A stretch of 64,000 nt of DNA, taken from positions 31,948,812 to 32,012,811 of the forward strand of contig NC_059502.1 of the NCBI RefSeq assembly GCF_914767665.1. Direction: 5' to 3'. This document shows positions 10,379-24,400 of this stretch, one piece after another (positions within the stretch are counted from its first letter, which is position 1; every line of letters begins with the position of its first letter). The notes under the pieces are model-generated. The model did no database searches. It was not told the DNA's origin and was given only the letters and a program-made list of their open reading frames with translations. Origin of the DNA: Harmonia axyridis. Lineage: Eukaryota; Arthropoda; Insecta; Coleoptera; Coccinellidae. A program made the translations under genes and the position numbers.

Positions 10379-13300
10379 CTGAAAGAAGGTTTATTTTAGG
10401 TGATGAAAATGGTGCTTTTAGTAAAGAAGGTATCTATTACCTACGATAATTTTATCGTTTAAATTTGGTCCGTTTGATCAACAAATTTGACAATAATTTT
10501 ATCTGATAAAATTCCATACCCTACCTAAAATTCTTATGCTATACGTCATTTGTCAATAACAAAATAAGTGGCTAGAGCCTTTGGAAACCTGTTATGTTCA
10601 AAGGCTTGTAGCGCAAATTTTGGACTTTGTGTTATTCCTTGAGGAATCTGAATATTCATAAACGAGTGATAAACTTATTGATTGCGCTCAACGTTTTCCT
10701 CGTAGGATAAGAACATGTTAATTAGGTAAGTCTTTGCTGAGGAAGATTGATTTTTCAAAATGTAAGTATCATTAGAAATCGTTAGCGACCTTTGAAAAAT
10801 AATCATATCAGTCTCACTTGCCTAAATCAAATTAAAAAAAAATTATATAGTAGATCTAAAAAATAAAATGTTCCAAAAATAATTTTCTGAGAAGGAAATA
10901 TTTCTGTTAGCAACACCTACTTAAATAAGATATGCAGCTTTAATTGATGTGCAAAATAGATTGATAAATGATTCAGTTCAACGAATCCGTGTTTATACTT
11001 GATGTTTAAGGTTGTAGACTACTTTGCGCTGAAACTGCAATTCCGCTAGATGGAGCTACCCGAAAATTTTTGGTAGATTTGTACCTGACACACCCATTCA
11101 ATTTGAAGAACCGCCTGTTTGGTATTTATTGCCCCTAATAAAATCTCAACTCTCGATGAAACCCAGCAAAGAGTAAATTTGTGTTTCTGTAAACTTTAGA
11201 AATTCAGTTCAGTTTAGATACAGTGGCGTATCCTAGGGGGGGATAAGGGGGATATATACCCCCCAGAAGGAATATCCATTATATGTAACAACCTTATATA
11301 TCACAATCTTATTATGAGTAAGCAAAATTCTTTGGAAAACGTCATCAGTGAGTCATACACATAGACCTAATATCCATGGACCTAGTGTCACGTGATTTTT
11401 CAGAAGCTCGTAGAGGAGAAAGCATTACAGAGAGAAGAATATATGATTTCTCTTGATTCGAACAGAGATGCTACTGAGGGCAATCTGTCAAGAACCTAAA
11501 AGCAATAAAATAGGTGATTTATTACACTGAGATGGTCAAATGTCAAAATCATCTGATTGAAAGATATAAAGACATGATATTTTTTTATACGTTTTATGAA
11601 CTGAATAGAATGAAATTTACATACTTTTTTATATTTATCATTTCGATTTGCCTAATTCAATGTTGGAATAAAATATGGCATATATTTGGATGAACTTCTA
11701 CCATGTGAATCAGGAAAATTGAGAAATTTTAGACCATACTTCTTCTGACATTGTGGGGACAGAACAGGATTTAATGTAACAATGAGTTGGACTCGTTAAT
11801 ATCTCAAGGAAATATAATATACATATAAATAATTGCTTATAGGAATCAGCAATACTCTTATTGGCTATAGGTGAAGATAAGTAATATTCGATTCAATCAT
11901 CTTTTGAATTGGTAATATTTCTTTTACTTCAGGTAGAAAAATTCTCAATATTTTTCACAATTCTTTGCTTTAAATTCAAATTTGGAATAACGATTTAACG
12001 TTCAACTCTTCGAGTTGAAAGTGATGTATATTGTTCTCTTTCTCTAGGGCAATAAATCAACTAACGAAAAAGATTATTTAAAAAAAATATTGCAATTTCT
12101 TAAACTTTTATGACATGAAATTTTCAAGGAGGTATGTATACAAGAATGGCTTCACGAAGCGAAAAATTTTTACTATAAATTTTTTCAAGTTAATATTAAT
12201 GAAGGAAGTACGAGAAAATTTTCTTAATCAAGAATTGCCTATTTTCAGGGTTAAATTTAAATGGTAAATATTGTAGATAGAGTTTCGGGAATAGGGAGTT
12301 TTTCAAAAGAAATTTTTTTTTTTGAGAATTTTTTGTCAGATTTCTGAAATATTAATAATTTTCCACATTTCGGCAAAAATCCAGATACCTTTTTTTCATC
12401 TTAATTTCTTTATGACTTTTGAAATTTTCTTTATGATACTAAGCGCTCAAAATGTAATTCTCCAGACATCATTACGAATAAAATCAGCTAGCATATATAT
12501 TTTAGGAACAGTATCGTTTCTAATTCTAACAATGATTTCATAACAAGTTTTCTACCTTTCCCTATTCTTCAGTGCAATATTGTCATAAACTAGTAATGTA
12601 CACAATTTTAGCCAATCAGAGAAACCCTACCCTCGTAAATCATAAAAGTGTCATTCATCTCGAGCCATAAAATACAGTCCAAGATTCTATTGGCGTTCAT
12701 GTTGCAAAAAGGCGTAAACCTTTGGGAGGCGTTCCAAAAAGCATAATTCCATATGAAAATCATCTACAATTAGAGCAAATCAAGCAATTTTAAAAAAATT
12801 TTTGCACCAATTCAAAACACATAATATCACTGAACATTTGTGGATGAGTTACTTGAAATGAGAAGTCTCTCTGAAGCTGAATAGTCATTTAAAGAAAGTG
12901 TTCAATTTCAAAGTTCGATTTGCGGAATACTATCGATTTTTTTTTGGAAATCGAGACGGGATCTTCAAGTTCACTATATCACGTCATTGTTCACTCAAAA
13001 AATGAAATGAATCCGACCTGTACTTTGGAATTGGAATGCACTGAAATTAGCACTGAAATAGCAGTGGTATGAACAAGGTATTGAACACCCTTAATGCATC
13101 ATAAAATGATGACAGAAAGTACAGGCAACCTTGCTTGATAGAATATTCCGAGGAATATTCAATGTGTGTATAAGCGTGAAAATGATTTCGAAAAATTAAT
13201 GTGAAGTGTGTTATACCAGATGCAACATCAAAAAATGTGATTTTCTCAATACGGCACTGAACTATAGATTAATCACTATAATTGAATATTGGTAGTTCTC

Positions 13301-16300
13301 CTAGACTTTTTTAATGAACATTTCATGGAGAAGTATAAAAGCATTAGAGAGTTATATGTTATGCATATAATATATAACTCTCGAATGCTTTCATTAATTA
13401 AACGAAACCTTAATTAATGAAAGCATTCGAGAGTTATATGTTAATATGGATTCAGAGAAGGAGGCTAAATTACCAAAACTAAGTCTTCTTAGAAATCTTA
13501 TATGTTAAAATTTATAAGAAATATGTATAAAACACCCTGTATCTCATAAATGCATAGACTCTGATTATGTTTCAACCATTGATTCAGAATGTCCACATTG
13601 TCCAGCAATTGTACTGAAAGTATGAAATGTGCCTTCTGAACTTAGTCAAAATTTTTGATATTATGCGTCCCAAAGAGCTCGTCAGCTTAGGCGATTTCTG
13701 ACATATCTAAGAAAAAAATTCGTTTTTCTGATCTTGAATTCTATCCTCAAGAATCAACCGTATTGCATTATATAAGCCATCAAGAAACATGTGAATCATT
13801 AATTGAAAACATGGCTAATTAATGAAGAACATAATTATTCAGCTTCAGTGGCCTTGTTAACCAACAAGACAAAACTTCTCTAGCATCCACCTCGCCTGAA
13901 TGATGTTAATAATCAATCACCCAATAACAGAAAAAAAAATCATATTATCTAATAGACTCATTTTAAATATTAGTCAAGTTTGCTCAACTCACTATTTTTG
14001 GCTTGAATGGTGGTTGAACTTCTCTGTTTTCTATCCTTTCCCAGTCGATTCTTCTGAAGAATGCATGACTCCTTACATCTTCTTCGCCTCTTGTTCCACA
14101 TCCGAGCCTCTTATTGGGATTCTTCGTGAGAAACTGAAATTAAAAATTGACGATTAATCAATAATTCAGAGGACAGATGCGAGATATATTGTTCGAGCCC
14201 CTATTAAACTTTCACGATATATTGAAAGAAATGTAAGGCAACATAAAAAATTGTATCTGAAAGGAAATGGTGGAATAGAATATTTATTCTCGAGATGAAA
14301 GTTACTCCGCATGAGGAACGAAGATGGGTTTTATGTTCAATGTTTAATGGATTTTACTCCAAATATCCCAACCTACAGTGAAATCACGCAGGAGGCTTCA
14401 TATTAAAATGACTATAGTCATACTCGGTCTAGCTTGGTTAGCCTCAATTTCTACCTTCCGAAAGATTGAGTAAATTCAAGCTTGATCCTTAAATCTAGAT
14501 CATATCATCAAATACATGATTCCCAAAGTTCACTAAGTTTTCAATTCCTTCTCAGTATGCTCGCATTCAGGAATATTTTCTCTGCTTCTTTTTATTAATG
14601 TTGTGATCACCTTGGCTATTGTTAGCTCACTTATCAGCGGATACTGAATAATATTCATTGCTGAATTTGCGCTATCCATTGCATTCTCAGCGTGATTTCT
14701 TCTTGTATGGATTATATTGTCAAAAAAAAACTTGTGAAATTTCCATAGTTTACGTTTTCGGATATACAGAGGCGAGCAAAAAAAAAAAAGGATCACTAAG
14801 ATTTTGCACTGTTTTCTTCAATAGACTCACGTGTTCAAATTGATTCAATTATATGTTGTTCTTCATCTATCTTTCATTGAAAAATCAACAAAATGTGAGC
14901 TAAAAGCAGACATATGGGCTAAAAAACTTTATGAAAGAAATCATCTTCGAATAATTCCTCAAGATAAATTAATCGTTTATCATCAGTTGCGTCCACCGAA
15001 AAGTTTGTTTTCCACTCTCTGAAAGTTTACAAATTAAAGATTGTGCTAGAATAGTGACACTTATTGAAAATGGGCTGTGCCAGAGAACTGTTGCTAGAAG
15101 AATGAATGTTGGCTTATCTACAATCTGGAGGATATTGACAAGATAGCATGAGGCAGGCAGGCTGATCAGAAGAAGACGGTGCACATGGCTGGGGGATGAC
15201 AGATTCATGGTTTCTACAAGTCTTCGAAATCTCCATCTTACTACTGTTGAAGTTCGAAATCGACTGATGGAGGGGTACATCAGATAAACGTAAATGAATG
15301 GACCGTAAGACGACGTCTCTTAGAATCAAATTTACGATCGTATAGACCTGCGACAGGTTCAGAACTCCTCAGAGAGCATCCAATTGCGCGATATCACATA
15401 AACTGGTTAGAAGCTTAGCAATCGAGGAGCTGATGGTCGTAGACGAGTTTATAGACGCCCAGGAGAAAGATACTCCGATGCCTGTAAAGGAGAGTGAGTT
15501 CCATTCGGAGGATGATCTGTTATGGTCTGGGAAGCTGTTATTTTAGGGGTCCGCACAGAGTTGGTTTTTATAAATGGATCTTTAACAGCAAGGTACATAG
15601 AGGAGATTCTTATGGACCATGTTGTACCTATATTAGGTGTACAACTTTGCTTCCGCCGTTTTGCAATAGATGGCTGTAGCGGTAAGTGGTAGTTGAAATA
15701 AATAGATCGTAAATGTCATATAATAAGCTAAAGTATTTGTAAACATAACGCCATTGAAATATGAGTGGATTTGTTACTGGATCATGAAGTTATTCACGAT
15801 GTAACATGTCAGCTAACGAGTCAATTTCTTCTTTCTGCTTCAATATGAAGAAATATAAGGCTGGGGCTCATCGAATGCTCTCAAATACATATGGTGAGGC
15901 CGCTATTAATGAAAGAACGAAACGAGAGTGGATCTAATGCTTCAAAATGATTTTGACGTCGAGGACCAACATGGCGGTGGAAGAGAGAAGGTTTTCGAAG
16001 ATGCAGAATAGGAGGCATAGCTTGATCACGACTCGTGTCAAACGCAACAAGAATTGGCAGGATCATTGAAAGTGATGCTACAAGCCATTTCAAAACGCCT
16101 GAAAGTCATGGGAATGATTCAGAAAAAAGGAAATTGGGTGCCGTATGAGTTGAAGCCGAGAAATGTTAAACGGCGTTTGTTTGCTCGTGAATAGCTGCTT
16201 GCAAGGCAAAGAAGGAAGGGATTTCTGCATTGCATTGTGACTGAAGATGAAAAATGTTTTCATTACGATAATCCCAAGCGCAGAAAATCAGCTCGGCGTA

Positions 16301-19300
16301 GTGTATTATCAGTTGTAAAAACCTACTAAAACAATTACAGGCGATTGTTATCGAACGCAATCAATGCGTTTGAGCCGAGCATGACAAACGGCCGCAATAC
16401 AACAAGAGACATGATAAAATGATTTTACAGCTTGACAATGCTAGTCCCCATTTTGCGAAAGTGGTCAAGAGAATATTCGAAGGCTCATCACGAGAATGCG
16501 AAGATATTTGGACGCTGTAATCAGAGCTAGGGATTGAGTTGAATAGCATTGCTAGACTTCGCCCCTGAGTAGAATGCATCAATCCAATAAAAGCGTTTAT
16601 TATTATTATATAGTTACTGATATTTTCGCAGTTACGAAAATTTTTTCAATTTTGTTTTCATTTTTCTTTGGGAAATTCTCTTTCTCCTACCATTTCAGAA
16701 ATTTCATGATTCTCCTAAAAATTTTAAGTGAAAGAGGTATTTCAGTAGTTATAATCGAGTGACCCGTCAATAAATTATAGCATAATTGTTCAATAAGAAA
16801 AACTTACTCCTTTGCAAACATCCTTTGCTTCTTTAGATAAACTTTTTGGGTAGCTCACATTATGGTCTGTGATTGCTGCAAAGAGTTCCTCTTCATCTTC
16901 TCCATCGAATGGGGGCTGACCTACCAGCATTTCATACAGCAAGACTCCATAGGCCCACCAATCCACAGATTTGCCATAGGGTTGATAGAGAATGATCTGA
17001 AATTTTCAAATCATTATGCCCATTTATTACAAAAATAACTTGTATCTGAATGTGAGCGAACCTAATAAATAGTTTATTTTTTATTAATCTGACACATTTT
17101 TCTTTATTATATTCAATTTAATGGATTTGCTGTTAATGTAGTCAGAAAAAACTTCAAATTACGCACCGTAGAGGTTTCCGTAATGTGTAATAAGATTACG
17201 ATATAAAATATAATGGAATATACCTCATTAGTGAATATTTCACAATACATATAAACCTCGAATATTAATTATGTAGTCCTCCAGCAAAATATAATACATA
17301 TAAAAGTTAAACGTAAAATTGATACGATGGTATTAAATAGTATATTAAGTATCGAGAACGGTAAGGACATTTTACCGATCGAAGACAATAGTTTGGAATC
17401 CAACGGTAGTCCTTAACGTTCGAGATACTTACAGTTATTTGCACGATAGACACACTTTTACTTGAAAGACTAAATAATTATCCAAAAAATTAAAATAATC
17501 ATTCGTACCTTAAATGTCAATGCTTTGTAGGAATATAATGGAAGGCGTTATCTTGGTGATGAAAGCTTATTCATTGTAGATTTTCAAAGTGACAATAATT
17601 AACTGAATTTACTTATAATTAAAAAATGAGTGATATCGAATCTTCAAAAGTAAAAGAAATTCATAAAACCTGGGATATCGGTTGTTCTGCAGTAATTCCT
17701 GATGAATCGAAATTTCGTTACGAGGATACATAAAAAACTTTGTATTGATTGCTTATTTCGTTCGATGAATTAAATTCAAATTGTTTGTGAATTATTTTAT
17801 TATTTCGATGAATATTCAGTCATTCTCACTACTGTTCTGTATATCTTAGCAACCAGTATTAATAATTTACCAACATACGCGATAACCAACAAAAGTCAAT
17901 CCATCGTGCAAAAAAGATTAATAATTTCATTCCAAATATCTTTTCATAGTTTTCATTATTTCAATTCCTCAGCATGGTAAAATCTGAAACATTCAAATCA
18001 GTAATGAGAAAGTTGTTCTAGAGAGCAGAGAGTCATGAATATCTATAATTTCAACTAAGAATCATTATATTACCTTTATTTGGATTTGATATTGAATCTT
18101 TGAGTATACTTTTATAATTTTTGTTTTTTTAATATATTTTTATTTTCTTGTTATTAAATTGATAAGTAGCCTATCTATATAATCTACAGTAAAACTTGAA
18201 TGAACTGATGAGTGCTCGAAGGTCTTTGACGCCCAGTCAATCTATATTCTTTTGTATGAAAGGAATGTTTTATAAAGGAAGATACCTATAAATTATTCAT
18301 GGCCAATTTCAATTTTTGAAATGGAAAATAACATCATCGATAAGTTGGATGGAAGAGGCATTGAAGAGAAACAGTCTGAAATGTTTGTTCAGGTTAAGAA
18401 AACTAAAGAAAACAAAATCGATACTTCCGTACTGCTATCCGAGAGATCCTTGCGAATTCAGGCCTTACAAACGCTGAAATGTTAATTATCCGCTTAAAGA
18501 TAATAGAAACGTTTGACGGAAATAGAAGGTACGAAACCTCTCAGAGCTAATTTTTCTTGAATACCTTGTCAAGATGTTTGTCGATGGCCTCTGCAAAATC
18601 AATTATGAGCTAATGACCTGATTGTTTCCCTTACATGAGCTTTATGAAGGAGCTTTCTGCTTTAATCAATAATTTATAATCGGAGTTAATCGGTTGTAAA
18701 GGCGGTATCGGGAACATCAAACGTGTCAGTTGACTATGAAAGGAAATTATACTCAAACAGGAACGATGAGATATAGAAGCGGTTTTGGCGCGAATGCTGC
18801 AGACATGACAGAAATGGTAACGTTCCCGAGGGAGGTATATTCAGCGTTCATTATCATCACAAGCCTCATTGAAATGTTGGCATGATAGATTCAATGCGAT
18901 GTGAATAACATAAATAGAGGGAGACACAACTCAGACTAAGAGTCCAAGAGGGTCGAGATAGGCAATTTCTGTTCAGAAAACAATTTCTATATCATGTTGA
19001 ATGCCTAATTCAATTTCTCTATTGAGTTTCCTAATCACCGAAATATTTTTTCAGAACTAGCTACTTGGTATTTCAATTCATATTTCTATCTCTTATTCAA
19101 TACCAGAAAATTTGCAAACAATGGAACAGGGTGCGTCACAATTAGTTTTCATATTTTAGAGGGTTTGAAAAACGTGTAAAATACGAAAAAAATAAATTAT
19201 TCACCAGAAATGTTATATATACAAACTGACAAAGAAACTGCAACACCCAGAATTCTATTTTTTTTTGGTAAAACAAAGATAGTATAGCAAGGAGTGAATG

Positions 19301-21393
19301 ATTGAAATTTGAAGAAAAAACGAAGGATTTACAATTCTTTTTAATAAATTGTTAATAATGTGTTTGTCCACCGCAATTATCTGTACACTCTCCAACACGT
19401 CTCGGCATTGATGCAATAAGATGGTATATTTCTCCTTGGGGTATACTATCCCAAGCTACCTGTACTTTATTCCTCAGAGCCGCCAAAGTCCGTGAGCGCT
19501 GGGGTAAATTTCCAAGCCATTTTTTCCTACCCATGATGTCCCAAACATGCTCTATGGTCGAAAGATCGGGGGATCTGGGCGGCCATGGCAATAGATTCAC
19601 ATAGGTGGCTTCGATAAAGATCAAACTAACTGTGGCAACATGAGGTCGGGCATTATCTTGCTGAAATATTGGATTCTCGAGCCGGTTAGGATAAGGAAGA
19701 ACATATGGCTCAACTGTTTCTTGAAGGTAACGCAGCGCTGTCATGTTACCTCGAATAAAGACTAAAGGTGACCTACTTGAATATGCAATAGCATCCCATA
19801 CCATAACGCCTACTGTCCGGTGTACATGACATCAAACTTAGGTTCACGTCTTTCTTCCCGACGCGTCGGGAAGAAAGACGTGAACCTAAGGAAGGGTTAG
19901 ACGACGTCGTCTAACCCTTCCTCGGCCATCATGTGCACCCAAGAAGAATCGACATTCATCAAGAAAGACGACCTGTTGGCATTCCACATTCCAATGTTGA
20001 CGTTCTCTGCACCACTGTAATCATTGCAGGCGATGCTCAACCGTCAAAAGTAACACAAGATGGGGTCGATAATGCTGTAGTCCAAAAGACCTTATCCGGC
20101 GGTAAACCATTCGGACAGTTACAGGATGGTCCTGTTCTCCTAACCTCTCAAACATCGAGTTGTTGCAAATCGGTCTCTAATGGCCATAAGTCTTTGATAA
20201 GTCGATCTTGAACTTTATTTGTACCCCTTCGACGTCCGATGCCTACTCTTCTTCGATTTTGGCATTATCAAACCACGCTTGACAACAACATCTCATAACA
20301 GTAGTTGGATTTCTGTTCGTACGGTTTGCTGTTTCTCGAAATGACAACCCCGCCTCCCGTAGACCAATAATTCAACAATTTTCAAATTCACTTAGCTGGC
20401 GATAAATTCCGCGTATACGTGCTCTAGGCATTTTAACAACAACTGAACATCGACTTTTGATCTCTTTTATCAGCTGGTTTGTTGTAAAATCTGAAAAACT
20501 TGCAAAAAACGATTTCAATATTTGAATAATGAAAATTGTTTACGTGAAAAATCCTTGAAATTTGCATCAAAATGTATAAATAATGACCGCGACAGAAAAA
20601 CATGAAAAAAATTAATATTGGGTTATCGGATTCTTTCAGCTAGGGATGCAAAAATTGAAGGCATCTTTGAAAATATTGAAAAACATAGGGGAAATATTCA
20701 TTAACAAAAAAAAAACTTGTACAAAAAACCGACTTCATTTTAGTATTGGTAAGAAAAAAGAAACCTTTCTCCTTTCCGTTCGTTTTATTCGCATCATCGT
20801 ATCGCTGACTATCATATTTTTGAATGGTAGAGACTTTTTTCTGGTTCGCTGATATATTTTTTTCCTACTAGCGTTTCGAAAGTATTACTTTCTTACACGA
20901 TGAATAGGGCATTGGCGTAGACAGGGAAACATGACCCAGGAAGTTTTAGAAAACCCAGTCTCTTCCATCCCAGATGTTAAGATTATGATTGAATTTGAAT
21001 GAATAATTCATTTTTCCAACTAGCGTTTCGAAACGTTAATGCGTGTGGAAAACAGGCATTAACGTTTGGAAAGTAGTACTTTTCCAAATTCGTGCGGAAA
21101 AAAGTCCTGCTATTTACTTTCCGTTCCGCACGCATATGCGTGCGGAAAATGAATAGCAAGGGTTTTTTCCGCACGCAAATATTAAAGAGTCGCATCAATC
21201 ATAAAATGTTGGCATGTCTCTATGCGCCAATCATAAAATTCAAACGTTTCTTGGTGCCGAGGGTACCGGGTTCGAATCCCGGCTAGGTCATGGATGTTGT
21301 ATATGTCTGGTGATGGGTTATAAAATTTGAAAAGAGTCTTATAGAATATGAAATGTTCGTTGTGTGGATGGTTAAGCCTAGCACATGTAAAGG

Positions 21394-21424
<31 letters not shown>

Positions 21425-24400
21425 GTTTCTCTATGCGGCTGAGCGCACAAAAATATAACGTCATATAACGTCAGTCGGTATGAAAACGAAAACCATCCGT
21501 GAAAGTTTTTGATTTACGCTAGTAGGAAAAATTTTGTTTCTAATTCATGTGGAAAGTTGTAACGTTACAATTGCCCATGAGACTCTAATGAGACTCTAAG
21601 GACTAATTTCTAGGGGTGGTTTGGCTTATTTGGCAACAAAACTCCCACCCAGGTTTTTACAAATTTAATAAAATCAAAATATACAATGATCGATCCTTTT
21701 CACTCCAAACAAATAATAAAATAGAAACTTAACTTAAAACGATTTTAAATGAGCCAGTCTGCCACTAGGATGGAACCTCTTCTGTATATTATCTTCAGCC
21801 TTCTGAACACCAATTCTTATCAGGAAGCTATAGTACTCCAGTCCTCATTCAACGAAGTTGGTGTGATAATGCCAGGTATTTCGCAGGAATTCTTTCAGAT
21901 TCAGAGAGCAAAGTGGTCTAACATACGTACTATCCCAAATTCTGTATCTCAAGGAAGTAGTTCTTGATATTTTTCAATCCCAAGAAAGGTTCCTGTTCTA
22001 ATCCCACGGGAGGTTTCTTCGTTCTAATCCCACGGGAGGTTTTCTTCGTTCTAATCCCACGGGAGGTGCGAGAATCCCGACACAATTCTCGCCGATAAAT
22101 AAGATTCCGAGTCTCAAATTAAATTAATAATGACTGAAATCTAAATGAGGTACTTATTCTTGCTGGAGTCTCAATCATCATTGAAAATCTTTCAGAAAAT
22201 TCTCTCCAGGAACGCGCATCTGCGTTCCGACCGAAAGTACACGATATGAAACGATTAATTGACAAATTACCGCGTCTTCAAAAATTCCAGTAGCGTAACA
22301 TGGAATGAAGCGTGCAAAGTGCCTTTTCTGCACTCGACAGCTTGACCGAACTCCAGTCTCTTGCGGAAGAGTATCACTTTCTACACTTGTTAGGAAAATA
22401 ACTATTTCAATCACCTCCAGCCATTTTCTCTGACTAAATTAGGCTAAGTTCAGATGATCGTGCGTAAACGCGCAATCCACAACCGCGCGACTAGAATTAC
22501 ATAGGAGTCACACGCGCGATGTCGCGCGACCATATGAACATTTGTATATGACTTCTCTGTATCTTTAGTCGCTCGGTTTGTGGATCGCGCGTTTACGCGC
22601 GACCATCTGAACCGACCCTTAATCCTAAAACATACCTACTCCCTGATTCTCATAGTTCCTTTTTCGTCATTATTCACGAAATGATTTTTGGAACACTATC
22701 GCATATCTACAAATCTGTTTATGAATGCATAGCTAAAATGCTTGAAAATGAAAACTTGCAACTAAATACTATTGATTTGGTTTGAAGCCCAAAAATCCAA
22801 AGATACTTTGAAAAAGCAACAATACCTATGATAAGTCATTTACACATCCCTCAAACTCAAAAGAGTAAAAAATACACCCGTGGAATAAATTAAAGGATCA
22901 AAATAAAATTCGAAATTTTTAGCGGTTTTTCAAATGGCTGTATTTTCGATAAAAATGGTCGTACCTCAATTTGAAAAAAAACTTTTTAAAGTTTGAAGTT
23001 TATAGTTTAGAGATCTAATGATGAAAGAACCGACCCTTAATCCTAAAACATACCTACTCCCTGATTCTCATAGTTCCTTTTTCGTCATTATTCACGAAAT
23101 GATTTTTGGAACACTATCGCATATCTACAAATCTGTTTATGAATGCATAGCTAAAATGCTTGAAAATGAAAACTTGCAACTAAATACTATTGATTTGGTT
23201 TGAAGCCCAAAAATCCAAAGATACTTTGAAAAAGCAACAATACCTATGATAAGTCATTTACACATCCCTCAAACTCAAAAGAGTAAAAAATACACCCGTG
23301 GAATAAATTAAAGGATCAAAATAAAATTCGAAATTTTTAGTGGTTTTTCAAATGGCTGTATTTTCGATAAAAATGGTCGTACCTCAATTTGAAAAAAAAC
23401 TTTTTAAAGTTTGAAGTTTATAGTTTAGAGATCTAATGATGAAAAAATTTTTCAAGCAACTTGTACCGCCCAATCCTAATGAATACAGTATCTAAAATTT
23501 CTGCAAAATTTTTTCAGTTTTCATTTTTGGCACAGACTCGGAATTTTTTTTCCAACTCAACCACTATATGGATGAGATAACTTGTTCATTCAGCATCAAC
23601 ATCCTTTCTTCAAAATTTCGATTCGAGCAGTTCTCGCTGAAATATCGAACTATGAATTGAAAAGGACCTTTTTTGTCTTCAACCATCAATATCTCACCAA
23701 TCAATGATTGCACAGAAAATTTAAGAGATGTTTTGAAATCTTGAATGAATTCTCTAGGAGAAGTATCTATTGTATTTTCGGAAATAATTTATTTTCGTTC
23801 TCTACATTAATTTGAAAAGTTGATAGAAAAAGGCTTTCGGAGCCTTTTTGGATAATCAAGCGCTGAATTGAAAATATAGAAAAACCATCAATGTTAAGTA
23901 TGCGTTTTACAGTTCAAATGGAAAGGGTTAAATGGAATTCAATATTTTCCATTCCTCTGAGGAATCAACAATCTGATTGGAAAATTGAAAATGAAATTCA
24001 TTCCTGAAACATCAAGGAGCCGCCCCAAAAGCGGAATAAAAAACGGCAAAGTTCATCAAAGATATCGAGTCTGATGAGTTCATGAGTTTTAGCGTCAATA
24101 ACTCGTGAAGACGTAATATGGGGGGGGGGATTACGAGTCACCTGTGATAAGTATGAGTATAATGCATAATCCGGAACTTATTTTTGATGTTGGATTTTTC
24201 TGTATTCCTTCCTGTTGTTTCTGACTGAATTAAATGATCATTCGGTACTTTGAATTTCTACACATGGGATTTTTGTTGATGGAGCTTGAACTTTCGCCCC
24301 TGAAATTGGGGCCCGAGCAACCGCCTACCCTGCTTACCCCCTAGAGACAGTCCTGAGCCTCGTAGAAGTTTCACATAACGTTCTCGAAAGTGATACGTGT

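Larger units (their letters stand above)
19226..20580 (-). mobile_element. Tc1-family DNA transposon, copy 2 (right end missing)
   Basis: The left end TGACAAAGAAACTGCAACAC begins near 19227 and matches copy 1 (3968-5205). Similarity runs through the transposase and beyond but stops near 20580, about 100 bases short of the copy 1 right end. A rearranged pair of palindromes (19837-19920) breaks the coding region. Confidence 0.85.

Noticed and set aside
15030..15640. Overlapping - strand frames at 14969-15329
   Set aside because: Antisense to the Tc1-like relic on the + strand.
21258..21290. Possible tRNA gene (perfect B box)
   Set aside because: No acceptor or anticodon arms can be drawn, and the sequence runs on to a poly(A) tail, so it is a SINE fragment.
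21995..22067. CRISPR-like regular repeats
   Set aside because: Only three units with 6-7 base spacers in an insect intron; a minisatellite explains it.
24121..24130. Poly-G run as a quadruplex signal
   Set aside because: A single run without further G tracts nearby; not enough for a quadruplex.
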